NCBI GenBank assembly: GCA_009772895.1
Contig: WOUP01000007.1
Span: 1 to 64,000, forward strand
DNA from: Puniceicoccaceae bacterium 5H
GTDB taxonomy: Bacteria; Verrucomicrobiota; Verrucomicrobiia; Opitutales; Oceanipulchritudinaceae
Direction of reading: 5' to 3'
Length of the DNA: 64,000 nt
Below the pieces are notes generated by a model. The model ran no database searches. It was not told where the DNA came from and saw only the letters and a list, made by a program, of their open reading frames with translations. This document shows positions 7,241-15,992 of the stretch, piece after piece. A program made the position numbers and the translations under genes. Position 1 is the stretch's first letter, and the number at the start of each line of letters is the position of its first letter.

Positions 7241-8530
7241 TCAACCGGCGTTGTGCGGCCAGTAGGTCACGTGATCGTTGTGGTAGGCGATGAAGCGCAC
7301 GCTGGAGTCCTGCGAGATGACGATGCCGAGGGCTTCCGGTTCGGCCAGCACGAGGCGGTAGACGGAGCGGTGTCGGGTGCCGTCGGCCCGGGGGTCGCGC
7401 GGCTCCAGCCGCTGACCCTCGAGGTCCATGGCCTCCATCACTTCGATCAGGTTATGCGGCACGCGGATCTCGGTGCCGAAGCTGAGGGTTTCAAAGCGTC
7501 GGGTGAGCACCAGCGCGCCGTCCACGCGCATGAAGTCGGCGTAAAAGCGGGCCAGCTCGAAGAACGATTCCTCCAGCTCTTCCAGGCCGCCGTCGCGACT
7601 TTCGCGGTAGATGCGCCAGATGTCCTCCAGTTGGTCCTTGGGGCCGGCCAATTGGCCGAGGCGCGTCACGATCTGGGAGACGATGCGGCGAAAGCGCAGG
7701 TCCGATCCGCTGGGCGTCAGGCTGTATTTGGGCTCCAGCCACTGTTGCGCGATGGCCTCTCCGGGCTCGCCGGAAGGCAGGAAGAGCAGGGTGCCGCCGT
7801 GCGAGCTGATGCGGATGAGGCTGATCATGCGCCGCACGAACTGCTGGGCCAGACGGCGGATGATGACGGCGAGGGTGTAATTGCTCCACGCGGCAAAGCC
7901 GTAGCGCTCGCGGATCTCGCCGATCAGGCCGCTGCGGCTGCGGGCGAAGCGGGTGCCCAGCCAGTTGGCCTGAAACACATCCAGGCCCCCCATCGAGGTG
8001 TGGTGCCCGAAGACTTCGGCCACCTGCTGGTCGTCCAGGTAAAAGGTGATGCGCCCGGGGTCGCGCAGGTGCAGGATGGGGTAGCGGTGCTTGGTCTGGC
8101 CCAGGCGGCGGCCGCCGTGCACGGTATTCATCCAGTTGGTGCCGCTGTTGATGATGCCCCAGATGTGATATTGGTCCTTTTCGCGCCAGACACCGAGCAG
8201 GGAATGGAAGAAGCCGGCGGCGGGGCTGAGGCGGCGCAGTTCGTCGGCGGTGAGGCGGCGGGAGACGTCGAAGGTATGCACGTGCCAGCCGCTGGGCGGG
8301 CCTTCGTCGCTATTGAAGACGCCGGGCGGGGCCAGCACGAGGCGCACCTGCACCGCCTGGCCTTCTTCACGCATCAGGCTGGCCATGAAGAGCAGGTCGA
8401 TCAACTCGGCGACTTCCTCTTCGCTGGGGCGCTTTTCCAAACCGACCAAGGGCCGCATCAGCATCTCGTAGATGTGCTGGCGGTCGGTGCTGTCGCTGTA
8501 TTCGGGGGTGATAAAGGGAACCGTTTCCAT
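7241..8530 (-). CDS. DACNV/DisA-like nucleotide cyclase-related protein
   Basis: A 429-residue cytosolic protein resembling the DACNV 'probable sensor' family, which is related to diadenylate cyclase (DAC) domains. The C-terminal 100 residues show a DAC-like pattern: Asp337-Gly338-Ala339 in RVDGALVLT, then GTRHRS (384-389) and VISQDSSVRFI. In DisA the DGA and RHR motifs bind ATP and metal; their spacing here (49 residues) is longer than in DisA (about 31). A middle motif HGGTLLFLPSG (244-254) is also family-like. It may be an active cyclase or a ligand-sensing relative. It sits upstream of the Rdx gene. Confidence 0.7.
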   Translation of the reverse strand: METVPFITPEYSDSTDRQHIYEMLMRPLVGLEKRPSEEEVAELIDLLFMASLMREEGQAVQVRLVLAPPGVFNSDEGPPSGWHVHTFDVSRRLTADELRRLSPAAGFFHSLLGVWREKDQYHIWGIINSGTNWMNTVHGGRRLGQTKHRYPILHLRDPGRITFYLDDQQVAEVFGHHTSMGGLDVFQANWLGTRFARSRSGLIGEIRERYGFAAWSNYTLAVIIRRLAQQFVRRMISLIRISSHGGTLLFLPSGEPGEAIAQQWLEPKYSLTPSGSDLRFRRIVSQIVTRLGQLAGPKDQLEDIWRIYRESRDGGLEELEESFFELARFYADFMRVDGALVLTRRFETLSFGTEIRVPHNLIEVMEAMDLEGQRLEPRDPRADGTRHRSVYRLVLAEPEALGIVISQDSSVRFIAYHNDHVTYWPHNAG

Positions 8531-8631
8531 GGCGAGGCCGGGCCTGTCCCATCACGATGACCGGGATTTGCGCGCTTGCAAGGCCACAACCCAGCTCGAC
8601 GTCGGAAACCGCTCAGCTTCCGGCCTGGAGG

Positions 8632-8649
8632 GCTGCAATTGATTGCAGC
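8632..8649. repeat. Short perfect inverted repeat near the end of the LpxR-like gene
   Basis: gctgcaat and attgcagc separated by two bases, 10 bases past the end of the LpxR-like gene. It may be part of a transcript 3' end; there is no T-run. Confidence 0.35.
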
Positions 8650-8658
8650 TGGGGCGCG

Positions 8659-9666
8659 TCAGAAGCTGATCCCGAGCACGAGCGAACCCCATGAATGCAC
8701 GCCGTTCTGGCCCTTGAATTCCTCCGTCTGGTGCAGGAAGGCGTAGGCCAGACCCCAGTTTTTCCAGCGCAGATCAAAGCCCCAGACCAGCGTGCCGACG
8801 TAGGTGTTGCGGTCGACGCTGTGACTGTCGCGCCATGTGTTGCCGTCGAGGAAGATGTCGTTGGCGGTGGCGGTGCCTTCTACGCCGACAAAGCCGGCCA
8901 GGCGGAATTTGCCTTCGTCGACCGACTCTTCGAGGATTTCCGGCCCCGGCCCGAAACGTTCGGTGGGGAAGTGGTAGACGCCGCTGTATTGGCCGAAGCG
9001 CAAGAGCGCGCGGCTGAGCAGGGCACTGCGGATGTTGCCCGCGTCGGCGCCGAGCTCGAGGTGCAGGGAGTAGGGCATGAAGCCGAGCGCTTCGCCCGAG
9101 GTCAGCTCCCGCCGGTCGCGCAGGAAGAGGTTGAGCGTGGGCTCGTCGTGCAACTGGTCGTTCCACGGGTATTTGGTGCCGCCCAACATGCTGTGCACGG
9201 CATGTTGCGTCTGTTCGGCCAGAGAACTCGGCCCCACCATGCCGAGGGCGAGCCCGATGGAACGGGAGTGCTCCTGACTGCCTTCGCGCAGCCACACGCA
9301 GCCGCCGAGCCAACCGGCATAGGGGCGGTTGTGCGGCCCGAGGTCGACCCGGTCGGTGTCCTCGGGCGTGAACATGTATTGCGCCAGAAACCAGCCGCCG
9401 TTGATGGTGCCCCGTTGCTCCGGCAACAGGTGGTCAGCCAGCGGATTGAGCTGCGAGGGCAGAAAATCGGGCGACTTGTCCGCAAAGATGCGCGAAAGGC
9501 GCACGCCGTTGGTGTAGTCCTGATCCGAACCGCTGAAGAGGTCGTTGTCGAACGAGATCAGGGTGTAGTCGGTGGGTACGGCCTGTAGCGGCTGGGAGCA
9601 GGCGAGGGCGCTCACCAGGAGGGCGCAGAGCCGTCGGACGCGCTTGCTTGTTATTGTAAACTGCAC
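8659..9666 (-). CDS. Lipid A deacylase LpxR family protein
   Basis: A 335-residue outer membrane beta-barrel protein with a signal peptide ending near QPLQA. LpxR (DUF2219) removes the 3'-acyloxyacyl chains of lipid A in a calcium-dependent way. The family's hallmark block is present: FDNDLFSGSDQDYTNG with Asn41-Asp42 and Tyr51-Thr-Asn-Gly54, and a later GPSSLAEQTQHAVHSMLGG carrying the conserved His and neighbours. It ends in an aromatic strand (LVLGISF). This implies lipid-A-bearing outer membrane and remodelling of the cell surface. Confidence 0.88.
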   Translation of the reverse strand: MQFTITSKRVRRLCALLVSALACSQPLQAVPTDYTLISFDNDLFSGSDQDYTNGVRLSRIFADKSPDFLPSQLNPLADHLLPEQRGTINGGWFLAQYMFTPEDTDRVDLGPHNRPYAGWLGGCVWLREGSQEHSRSIGLALGMVGPSSLAEQTQHAVHSMLGGTKYPWNDQLHDEPTLNLFLRDRRELTSGEALGFMPYSLHLELGADAGNIRSALLSRALLRFGQYSGVYHFPTERFGPGPEILEESVDEGKFRLAGFVGVEGTATANDIFLDGNTWRDSHSVDRNTYVGTLVWGFDLRWKNWGLAYAFLHQTEEFKGQNGVHSWGSLVLGISF

Positions 9667-9735
9667 CCTGTTACCCCTTCGTCAGGTTACGAGTAGCGTC
9701 AAACGGACGGGTGGGTTTGTCAGGGGCAGGGGCGC

Positions 9736-10233
9736 TTATTCAAACTCCGCGCAGTCGTCGGAAGGTTGGTGCACGGCGGCCCCCTGCTGGTAAACCAGTT
9801 TGGCCCCGAGGTGCCCGAGGTAACCCAGGGAAAACGCGCCGACGAATGAGCACAAGTAGCTGGCCCCAAGGAGGATGAGGTGCAGCCTGCGCTTGAGGAG
9901 GACTTGCGCGAGATCGAAGACGGCGGCGCTGGAGAAGATGGCACCCGCGATGTAGGCCCAGCGCAGGTGTTCCTTCAATACGCCGGGATCACAGATGCGG
10001 CGAACCTCGATCGAATAGGCCATCTGGCCGGTGTAGAAGGCGACCCAAAAAGTGGCCAGCCCCAGCCAGAGCAGCAGCGAGTAGCTGAATTTGAGGCCCT
10101 TGCCGCCGACGTAGCGCCCGAGCGTCGGGGTCACGAGCGCGAGCAGGCCGGCGACGGTCAGCAGGGCCACTGGGAGGTGGACGGAGAGGGGATGCCACAA
10201 CTCCGTCCGCCACATCGAAGGCACTTCGGCCAT
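9736..10233 (-). CDS. DUF2231-like membrane protein
   Basis: A 165-residue integral membrane protein with four hydrophobic helices. It opens with LWHPLSVHLPVALLTVAGLLAL, the HP-x-x-VH-x-P signature of the DUF2231 family, and ends in a hydrophilic acidic tail. In other bacteria such proteins are often encoded beside cytochrome or copper genes. Function is not established. It starts 6 bases after the stop of the lipoprotein gene just upstream on the same strand, and the CopA gene is divergent from that pair, so a metal or respiratory role is a reasonable guess. Confidence 0.7.
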   Translation of the reverse strand: MAEVPSMWRTELWHPLSVHLPVALLTVAGLLALVTPTLGRYVGGKGLKFSYSLLLWLGLATFWVAFYTGQMAYSIEVRRICDPGVLKEHLRWAYIAGAIFSSAAVFDLAQVLLKRRLHLILLGASYLCSFVGAFSLGYLGHLGAKLVYQQGAAVHQPSDDCAEFE

Positions 10234-10238
10234 CGAGT

Positions 10239-10619
10239 CTAGCCTTGGTTATTCGAGCTGCCGGAGCCGAGGATGGTCACGGTGATCGGCTCGAGACGTT
10301 GGCCCTTCTTTTCCACTTCCACTTCGACGCGCTGGTTTGGCTCGAGGGCGCTGAACTGCACGTTCTGGCCGTTTTGCATCAACTGCGTCTGATCGGTGAA
10401 GTAGAGTTCCAGCGTCTTGTCGTCTGCCGTGTGGACGTAGATTTCCTTCTCCTCGGGGTCGACCTCCTGGGCAATTCCCGTGTAGGTGCCGGAGGGCACG
10501 ACGTCCGTATCGGAGAGCTCGGCCGAGCCGCCGGCGCCGTTGTCGCAAGCGGTGAGGAGGAAGCTGCCGCAGAGCAGGCCAAAGAGCATCTGGAGTTTCA
10601 AGAGCGTACGTTTCTTCAT
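10239..10619 (-). CDS. Putative small lipoprotein near copper ATPase
   Basis: From the ATG at 10619 the product is 126 residues. It has a lipobox (LLTAC, Cys25), an acidic linker, and one small beta-rich domain (TYTGIAQEVDPEEKEIYVHT to ITVTILG) that looks like an OB or CusF-like fold, ending in a Ser/Asn-rich tail. A longer frame to 10688 adds 23 residues without signal-peptide character. It is divergent from the copper ATPase gene across 184 bases and 6 bases upstream of the DUF2231 gene. A periplasmic metal-related role is only inferred from context. Confidence 0.65.
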   Translation of the reverse strand: MKKRTLLKLQMLFGLLCGSFLLTACDNGAGGSAELSDTDVVPSGTYTGIAQEVDPEEKEIYVHTADDKTLELYFTDQTQLMQNGQNVQFSALEPNQRVEVEVEKKGQRLEPITVTILGSGSSNNQG

Positions 10620-10803
10620 GGTGAGATGGGGATGAGGTTGGTTCTCACGCCAAATCGGCGCAGCGCGCACTATATCGTTGTCTGCCAAAAGGTCAAAGAA
10701 TCCGCCGGTTTGGGCGCGCTCGCCGTTCGATGTGATAAAATATCAGGGGTGGGCGACCGCGCAGCGTTCAACGCTTTACAGCCCCTACGAATATCTTCCC
10801 GCC

Positions 10804-13188
10804 ATGAGCCAGCATTCTCATCACGACCCTCACCACGAGCACGACCACCCACACGATCATCAGGCACACCACGATTGCTGCCACCACCAGGAGGGGCACA
10901 CCCATGAGGGGGAGGACGTAAAGCCCTCCCGTAACGCCAAGTATTACTGCCCGATGTGCCCGGGCGTGGAGTCGGACGAGCCGGGGGATTGCCCGAAGTG
11001 CGGCATGCGGCTGGAGCGCAACCCGGCTTACCGCCCGCCGCAAAAGACGATCTGGACCTGCCCGATGCACCCGGAGATCCAGCAGGACCACCCGGGCACC
11101 TGCCCGAAGTGCGGGATGGACCTCGAGCCGGTCGGTGGCGCGGCGGAGGAAGACGACGAGGCGGCGGACGTGTGGCGGTTGGGGCGCAAGACGCTGATCG
11201 CGGGTCTGCTGACCGTGCCGATCCTGTTGTTGGCGTTCGACAGCATGGTGCCGGGGCTGTCGTTCGAAGGCTTTTTATCGCGGCGCGTACAGGCCTGGCT
11301 GGAGCTGATCATCGCGACGCCCGTCATCCTCTGGGCCGGTGGTATGTTCTTTGCCCGCGGCTGGCGCTCGCTCGTCAATCGCAGCCTCAACATGTTTACG
11401 CTCATCGCCCTGGGCGTGGGGGCCGCTTACGTGTACAGCGTAGTGGCAGTGCTCTTCCCGGGCCTGTTCCCGCCGTCGTTTCGACACGAGGGTGAGGTGC
11501 AGCTCTACTTTGAGGCCGGGGCGGTGGTGACGACGCTCATCCTGCTCGGCCAGTGGCTGGAGGCCAAGGCGCGCCGCCAGACGGGGCAGGCGATCCGCAG
11601 CCTGCTCGACCTCGCGGCCAAGACCGCTCACCGTCTGGACGCGGACGGCAATGAGGAGGAGGTTCCGGTCGAGGAACTGCAGACAGGCGACCGGCTGCGC
11701 GTGCGCCCAGGGGAAAAGATCCCGCTCGACGGCAAGATCCTGGAGGGGCAGACGAGCATCGACGAATCCATGATCACGGGTGAGCCGGTGCCGGTGGAAA
11801 AGCGCGCGGGCGACAAGGTGATCGGAGCCACGGTCAACCAGACCGGCAGCTTCGTCTTTGAGGCCGAGGCCGTGGGCGAAGAGACCGTGTTGTCACAGAT
11901 CGTGCAGATGGTGGCCGAGGCTCAGCGCAGCCGGGCGCCGATTCAGAAACTGGCGGACACCGTGGCGGGCTACTTTGTGCCGGCCGTCGTGGGGGTGGCG
12001 ATCGTTTCCTTTATCCTGTGGGCGATCTGGGGCCCGGCTCCGGCGATGGCCTATGCGGTGGTCAATGCCGTGGCGGTGCTCATCATTGCCTGCCCCTGTG
12101 CGCTGGGGCTCGCGACCCCGATGTCGATCATGGTCGGGGTGGGGCGCGGCGCGCAACATGGCGTGTTGATCAAGAATGCCGAGGCCATCGAGCGCGCGGA
12201 GAAGATCACCCACGTGATCACGGACAAGACGGGTACGTTGACCGAAGGACGCCCGCAGGTAGGCGAGATCGTGCCCGCGCCGGAGCAGGATGCGAGCGCA
12301 TTGCTGCGCCTGGCCGCGGCAGTGGAGGCGCAGTCGGAGCACCCGCTGGCCCGTGCGGTGGTCGAGCGCGCGCGTCAGGACGAGCTCGAGCTGGCCCAGG
12401 CGGCGGACTTCGAGAGCACCACGGGCGGCGGCGTGCAGGCGACGGTCGAGGGCGCCACGATCCGCATCGGCAAGCGCGACTGGATCGAAGACGCGGGGGT
12501 GACGATCCCCGATGCGCTGACGCAGCAGGCCGAGCGCTTGCAGGAGGGCGCCCACACCGTCGTATGGGTGGCCCGCGAGACGACGCTCCTGGGGCTGCTG
12601 GCGATTGCCGACCCGGTGAAGCAGACGTCGCGGGCGGCGATCGAGGCGCTGCACGAGATGGGCGTGACCGTGATCATGTGCACCGGGGACAACCCGCGCA
12701 CGGCCCAGGCTGTGGCCAGCGAGTTGAAGATCGACCAGGTCCACGCCGAGGTCTCCCCCGAGGACAAGCAGCGCATCGTGCGCGAACTGCAGGAGCAGGG
12801 ACACCGGGTGGCGATGGCTGGCGACGGCATCAACGACGCCCCGGCGCTGGCGGCAGCCGACGTGGGCATCGCAATGGGCACGGGCACGGACGTGGCGATC
12901 CAGAGCGCCGGCATCACGCTGGTGAAGGGCGACCTGCGCGGCATCGTGGGCGCGTTGAGCCTCAGCCGGGCCGTGATGCGCAACATCCGCGAAAACCTTT
13001 TCTTCGCCTTCGTCTACAACGCCACGGGCGTGCCGATTGCGGCCGGTATTCTCTACCCGTTCTTCGGCGTGCTGCTCAGCCCGATGATCGCCGGGGCCGC
13101 GATGGCGCTCAGCTCCGTCTCGGTCGTCAGCAACGCCAACCGCCTGCGCCGCTTCAGCTTCCCGGAGCTGGGCGCGCGCTCACGGTAG
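10804..13188 (+). CDS. copA: Copper-translocating P-type ATPase
   Basis: A 794-residue P1B-type ATPase that pumps Cu(I) or Cu-like ions out of the cytosol. The N-terminus has a His-rich stretch (residues 4-35) and two heavy-metal-binding CPMC/CPMH domains (about 47-71 and 84-110, each with a CPKCGM end) rather than HMA folds. The ion-path CPC motif is Cys430-Pro-Cys432, the phosphorylated Asp is Asp474 in DKTGT, and GDGINDAP spans about 673-680; SEHPLA is present. The ATG at 10804 is preferred because the long upstream extension is poor protein sequence. It overlaps the next convergent gene by 9 bases. Confidence 0.95.
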   Translation: MSQHSHHDPHHEHDHPHDHQAHHDCCHHQEGHTHEGEDVKPSRNAKYYCPMCPGVESDEPGDCPKCGMRLERNPAYRPPQKTIWTCPMHPEIQQDHPGTCPKCGMDLEPVGGAAEEDDEAADVWRLGRKTLIAGLLTVPILLLAFDSMVPGLSFEGFLSRRVQAWLELIIATPVILWAGGMFFARGWRSLVNRSLNMFTLIALGVGAAYVYSVVAVLFPGLFPPSFRHEGEVQLYFEAGAVVTTLILLGQWLEAKARRQTGQAIRSLLDLAAKTAHRLDADGNEEEVPVEELQTGDRLRVRPGEKIPLDGKILEGQTSIDESMITGEPVPVEKRAGDKVIGATVNQTGSFVFEAEAVGEETVLSQIVQMVAEAQRSRAPIQKLADTVAGYFVPAVVGVAIVSFILWAIWGPAPAMAYAVVNAVAVLIIACPCALGLATPMSIMVGVGRGAQHGVLIKNAEAIERAEKITHVITDKTGTLTEGRPQVGEIVPAPEQDASALLRLAAAVEAQSEHPLARAVVERARQDELELAQAADFESTTGGGVQATVEGATIRIGKRDWIEDAGVTIPDALTQQAERLQEGAHTVVWVARETTLLGLLAIADPVKQTSRAAIEALHEMGVTVIMCTGDNPRTAQAVASELKIDQVHAEVSPEDKQRIVRELQEQGHRVAMAGDGINDAPALAAADVGIAMGTGTDVAIQSAGITLVKGDLRGIVGALSLSRAVMRNIRENLFFAFVYNATGVPIAAGILYPFFGVLLSPMIAGAAMALSSVSVVSNANRLRRFSFPELGARSR

Positions 13189-13887
13189 CGCGTCGATGGC
13201 AGTGAGGGTCAGCCACGCCAGCACGATGGCGAGGCTGAAGCTCCAGAGGGTGCCGATCAGCACGTATTCGGCGAGCTTCTGGCGCTTGGCTTCCTCAAAG
13301 CGCAGGATGGACTTGGCCGCGATGAGAAAGCCGATGCCCGCCGGTTGGCCGATGCCGAGCAGGATGAAGATCAGCGCGCGCTCCAGGCGTCCGATTTGCG
13401 CCCCGCCGCCGGGTACGCCGTTTTGCAGAGCTTCGCGCAAGGCCTCGTCGCTGTCGGTCATGCGTTCGGCGACCTCGCGGATGAAGTGGCCGGCCCCCAG
13501 CACCGCCGCCGACAGGCCGGCGCCGAGCACGATCCACTGGAACCCCCACACGCCCGCCACGTCGAAGGTCAGGCCCAGCGGATGGGTGGCCGCCCAACTG
13601 ATTACCGCCAGCGAAAGCACGTGCGCGGCCTGGTCTACCGCAAAAGCGGTCGGGCCACCGGGGCAGCGGTTCTTGATCCCGTCGATCAGCAGATGCAAGG
13701 CGACAACGCCCAGCGGCACCTGCCACCAGCCCCACTGCTGCACCAGCACGTAGGCCAATGCGCCATGGATCAGCACGTGCAGCAAGAGCACTGGCAGGCG
13801 GCCCTTTTCGCGCGCCATCCAATCGCTCTGCAAGAGGAAGTCGCCGTAGGCGTGAGCGGCCAGCAGCAGGATAAACAGGTCTTTCAT
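13180..13887 (-). CDS. DUF3307 membrane protein
   Basis: A 235-residue integral membrane protein. The start [20 protein letters not shown] and the later [10 protein letters not shown] are the DUF3307 signature (H-x-x-x-D-F-x-x-Q and H-x-x-I-D). About five hydrophobic segments are visible, with a long cytosolic stretch in the middle ([15 protein letters not shown]). In Firmicutes this family is paired with SatD. Here it follows the SatD-like gene after 61 bases on the same strand. Biochemical function is unknown. Confidence 0.85.
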   Translation of the reverse strand: MKDLFILLLAAHAYGDFLLQSDWMAREKGRLPVLLLHVLIHGALAYVLVQQWGWWQVPLGVVALHLLIDGIKNRCPGGPTAFAVDQAAHVLSLAVISWAATHPLGLTFDVAGVWGFQWIVLGAGLSAAVLGAGHFIREVAERMTDSDEALREALQNGVPGGGAQIGRLERALIFILLGIGQPAGIGFLIAAKSILRFEEAKRQKLAEYVLIGTLWSFSLAIVLAWLTLTAIDALP

Positions 13888-13948
13888 GGGGTTTCAGGCA
13901 AGCTCATTGGCTTGCTTTGTGGATTTGCAAGCGTTTCAACTTGCGCTA

Positions 13949-14641
13949 TCACGCGGGGACCGGAGGGGCAGGCGCGATAAAGGAGCGGGCGCGTTCGAGC
14001 ACAGGTAGCAGGTGGCTGTGCCAGCAAACCCGCTTGAGCGCATCGGCAATCGACTGGCGGGTGGGGCTCTTGCCGTCGGGCTTTACCGCCAGGGCGTGGC
14101 GGGCGGTCTCTTCCTGTGTCCAGCCGCGCAACGCGCCGTAGACGGCCACCGATTCCGGATGCGTCCAGCTGGTGATCTGGAGGTCGAGCAGCGGCAAGAC
14201 GATGCCGTCCAGCCAATCGGCTTGCGTCATGCCTTGCACGGCGGCCAACCGCAGGCGCAAATCTTCGTCGGCCAATGAATCGAGCGCCGCGCCGGAGAGC
14301 ACGAACGCCTCGCCGCCGGACTCGCTGATGCGGTCGGTCTGCAGGGTGTCAACCGGACCCAGGCCGAGGCCGATGCGCGTGTCGGCGTTTTGCCGCGAAG
14401 GGTGCGCCTTGAGCCCCGCGCGCATGTAGACGGCCGCCTTTAGAGCCAGGGCGGGCTCCTGCAGGCACAGCTGCCAGCTGTCGCCGCGAAACACGTCGAG
14501 CTCCCCCACCAGCGCGTCGGGATGCAGCTCACCAAAATCGCGGCACAAGGTCTTGAGCCAGTCAATCAGCTCATCCAGCAGCCCAGCCTCCAGCCGGCTC
14601 GACTGCACCAGGTCTCCCGTTAGCACGGCATAGGTTTTCAT
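13949..14641 (-). CDS. SatD family protein
   Basis: About 230 residues starting MKTYAVLTGDLVQSSRL, which is the SatD opening (TGD-x-x-x-S). The middle GELDVFRGDSWQL and RIGLGLGPVDTLQTDRISESGG follow the same family and are reminiscent of nucleotidyl-cyclase-like folds. Towards the C-terminus TRQSIADALKRVCW looks like a DNA-binding helix-turn-helix region. satD was named from an acid-tolerance gene in Streptococcus mutans, with DUF3307 as a partner; the role is not settled. The start at 14641 is chosen because the 13 preceding residues are unlike the family. Confidence 0.75.
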   Translation of the reverse strand: MKTYAVLTGDLVQSSRLEAGLLDELIDWLKTLCRDFGELHPDALVGELDVFRGDSWQLCLQEPALALKAAVYMRAGLKAHPSRQNADTRIGLGLGPVDTLQTDRISESGGEAFVLSGAALDSLADEDLRLRLAAVQGMTQADWLDGIVLPLLDLQITSWTHPESVAVYGALRGWTQEETARHALAVKPDGKSPTRQSIADALKRVCWHSHLLPVLERARSFIAPAPPVPA

Positions 14642-14721
14642 GGCTGGCCCCGATGCTAAGTCCCTGCCGCCCCGGCGCAAACAAAAGCTGCCCCGCCCGC
14701 CGTAACGGGAAGCCCCCAGAG

Positions 14722-14817
14722 GAAGAAAACGTCGCCCTCGCGGGGAGGGCGACGCGGCCGAGCGCCTGGAACTGATGGAGATCGTGTTTCAATCCGCGCC
14801 TTCGCGGGGAGGGCGAC
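14722..14817 (-). CRISPR. One-spacer CRISPR remnant with type I-C-like repeat
   Basis: Read on the minus strand, a 32-base repeat (14817-14786) starts GTCGCCCTCCCCGCGA and ends GGATTGAAAC, the I-C/I-B style end. After a 32-base spacer (14785-14754) a second copy (14753-14722) matches 20 of the first 21 bases, then diverges in its 3' part, as terminal trailer repeats do. No further repeat and no cas gene is seen in the window. It could be a relic array or an orphan mini-array. Confidence 0.6.
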
Positions 14818-14854
14818 TGCGGGGCGGTTAAGCGCCGCAAAGTGAGGGGGGGTA

Positions 14855-14886
14855 GGCAGGCTTTGCGCGAACCTGCCGGGGTTTTT
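14855..14886 (+). terminator. Orphan terminator-like hairpin
   Basis: A ggcagg/cctgcc stem with a partly paired loop, then gggg and five T. No plus-strand gene lies upstream, so it may end an unannotated small RNA or be accidental. Confidence 0.35.
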
Positions 14887-14959
14887 ATGGGCGCTTCGGG
14901 TTCGCGTCGAGCCATAAAGGGGGCCGAGGCGCATCCTGACGCGATGCCGACGGCGAAAT

Positions 14960-15035
<76 letters not shown>

Positions 15036-15190
15036 GCAAAAAAGAGGGGGGAGACGGCAGGTGTGGAGCTGCCGATGGGGGCAAGGTGGCCGTTGGTAAC
15101 GACGCTGATAACCTCTTTGAACGGGCATTTGTGGCAATTTGGGGCCCGGGAGGCAACGCCGGAGTTGGCGAAGTTGGCATATGGGGGCAC

Positions 15191-15220
15191 AAAAAAGCCG
15201 AAAGCGTGACGGCTTTCGGC
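15191..15220 (-). terminator. Rho-independent terminator of the DUF3347 gene
   Basis: On the minus strand a 9-bp stem (gccgaaagc/gctttcggc) is followed by six T. It lies 31 bases past the stop of the DUF3347 gene at 15252. Confidence 0.85.
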
Positions 15221-15251
15221 GGGGGGAGTGATGCCTCTGGGGCGGGATTGC

Positions 15252-15902
15252 CTACATCTTGGCGCCGCAGCAGCTGCCGTCGCAACCGCCTTCGCTCATG
15301 GCCATGTGGCCGGCATGGTCGGCGGAGCCGTGCATGGCATCATGGTTCATGTGGTGGCCGTCCATGTCGTGCCCGTGCATCGAGTTGCCCTGGGTCTTGC
15401 CCTTGCCTTCGCCGGCGATCTGCTCTTGCACGGCGCCGCAGTGGAGCATCTTGCGGCCAAAGTAGGGGTTGGCGATCTTCTGATCGGCCTGGACCCAGTC
15501 CGCGCCTTTGCCGCTAAAGGCCATGGGGCAGTGGGCGACGTAGAGGGATTGGTCGTCGCTTACGCCCACTTCCTTCACGAGTTGGGCGACCGTGTGGGAG
15601 AGGGTGGCAAAGGGCTGTCGGGCGGCGGCTAGGTCCTGGGCGGCGGCGATGGATTCCGCCGGCTGCCGCAGGGCGGGGTTGCCCTCACCTTCGGTCGCCT
15701 GGAGGGCATTGAGGTAGTCCTTGGCGGCCTGGTGCGTCTGCTCGATGTCGTCCTGCGTCAGCGCGTGCTGGATCTTCAGGTAAGGCGCGACGATGGAGTC
15801 GACATCGTGGGCGCTGAGGTGTTGCTGCGCCTGAAGCGAGCCGGTGAGCATGGTGGCGAAGGCCATCAGGGCCAGCCAGAGCGTTTTGGTCTGAGGGATC
15901 AT
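15252..15902 (-). CDS. DUF3347 periplasmic metal-binding protein with Cys/His/Met tail
   Basis: A 216-residue exported protein with a signal peptide (LWLALMAFATMLTGSLQA). The core (DSIVAPYLKIQHALTQDD, VAHCPMAFSGKGADWVQ, NPYFGRKMLHCGAVQEQI) is the DUF3347 domain found in CusB-like efflux parts. The C-terminal 45 residues are a run of His/Met (HGHDMDGHHMNHDAMHG) ending CDGSCCGAKM, a clear soft-metal ligand patch. It probably binds copper, silver or nickel in the periplasm near the CopA and DmeF genes. Confidence 0.8.
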   Translation of the reverse strand: MIPQTKTLWLALMAFATMLTGSLQAQQHLSAHDVDSIVAPYLKIQHALTQDDIEQTHQAAKDYLNALQATEGEGNPALRQPAESIAAAQDLAAARQPFATLSHTVAQLVKEVGVSDDQSLYVAHCPMAFSGKGADWVQADQKIANPYFGRKMLHCGAVQEQIAGEGKGKTQGNSMHGHDMDGHHMNHDAMHGSADHAGHMAMSEGGCDGSCCGAKM

Positions 15903-15992
15903 GATCGAAAGGAATTTTGACGTTTGCGGCGTGCGGACGGGGCACACCATACGCCTTACAACTCACACCGGGCGGCGATCCCTCAAAAAAAC

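Noticed and set aside
13189-13753. Plus-strand frame downstream of copA as a separate gene
   Set aside because: It is antisense to the DUF3307 gene and has no recognisable motif.
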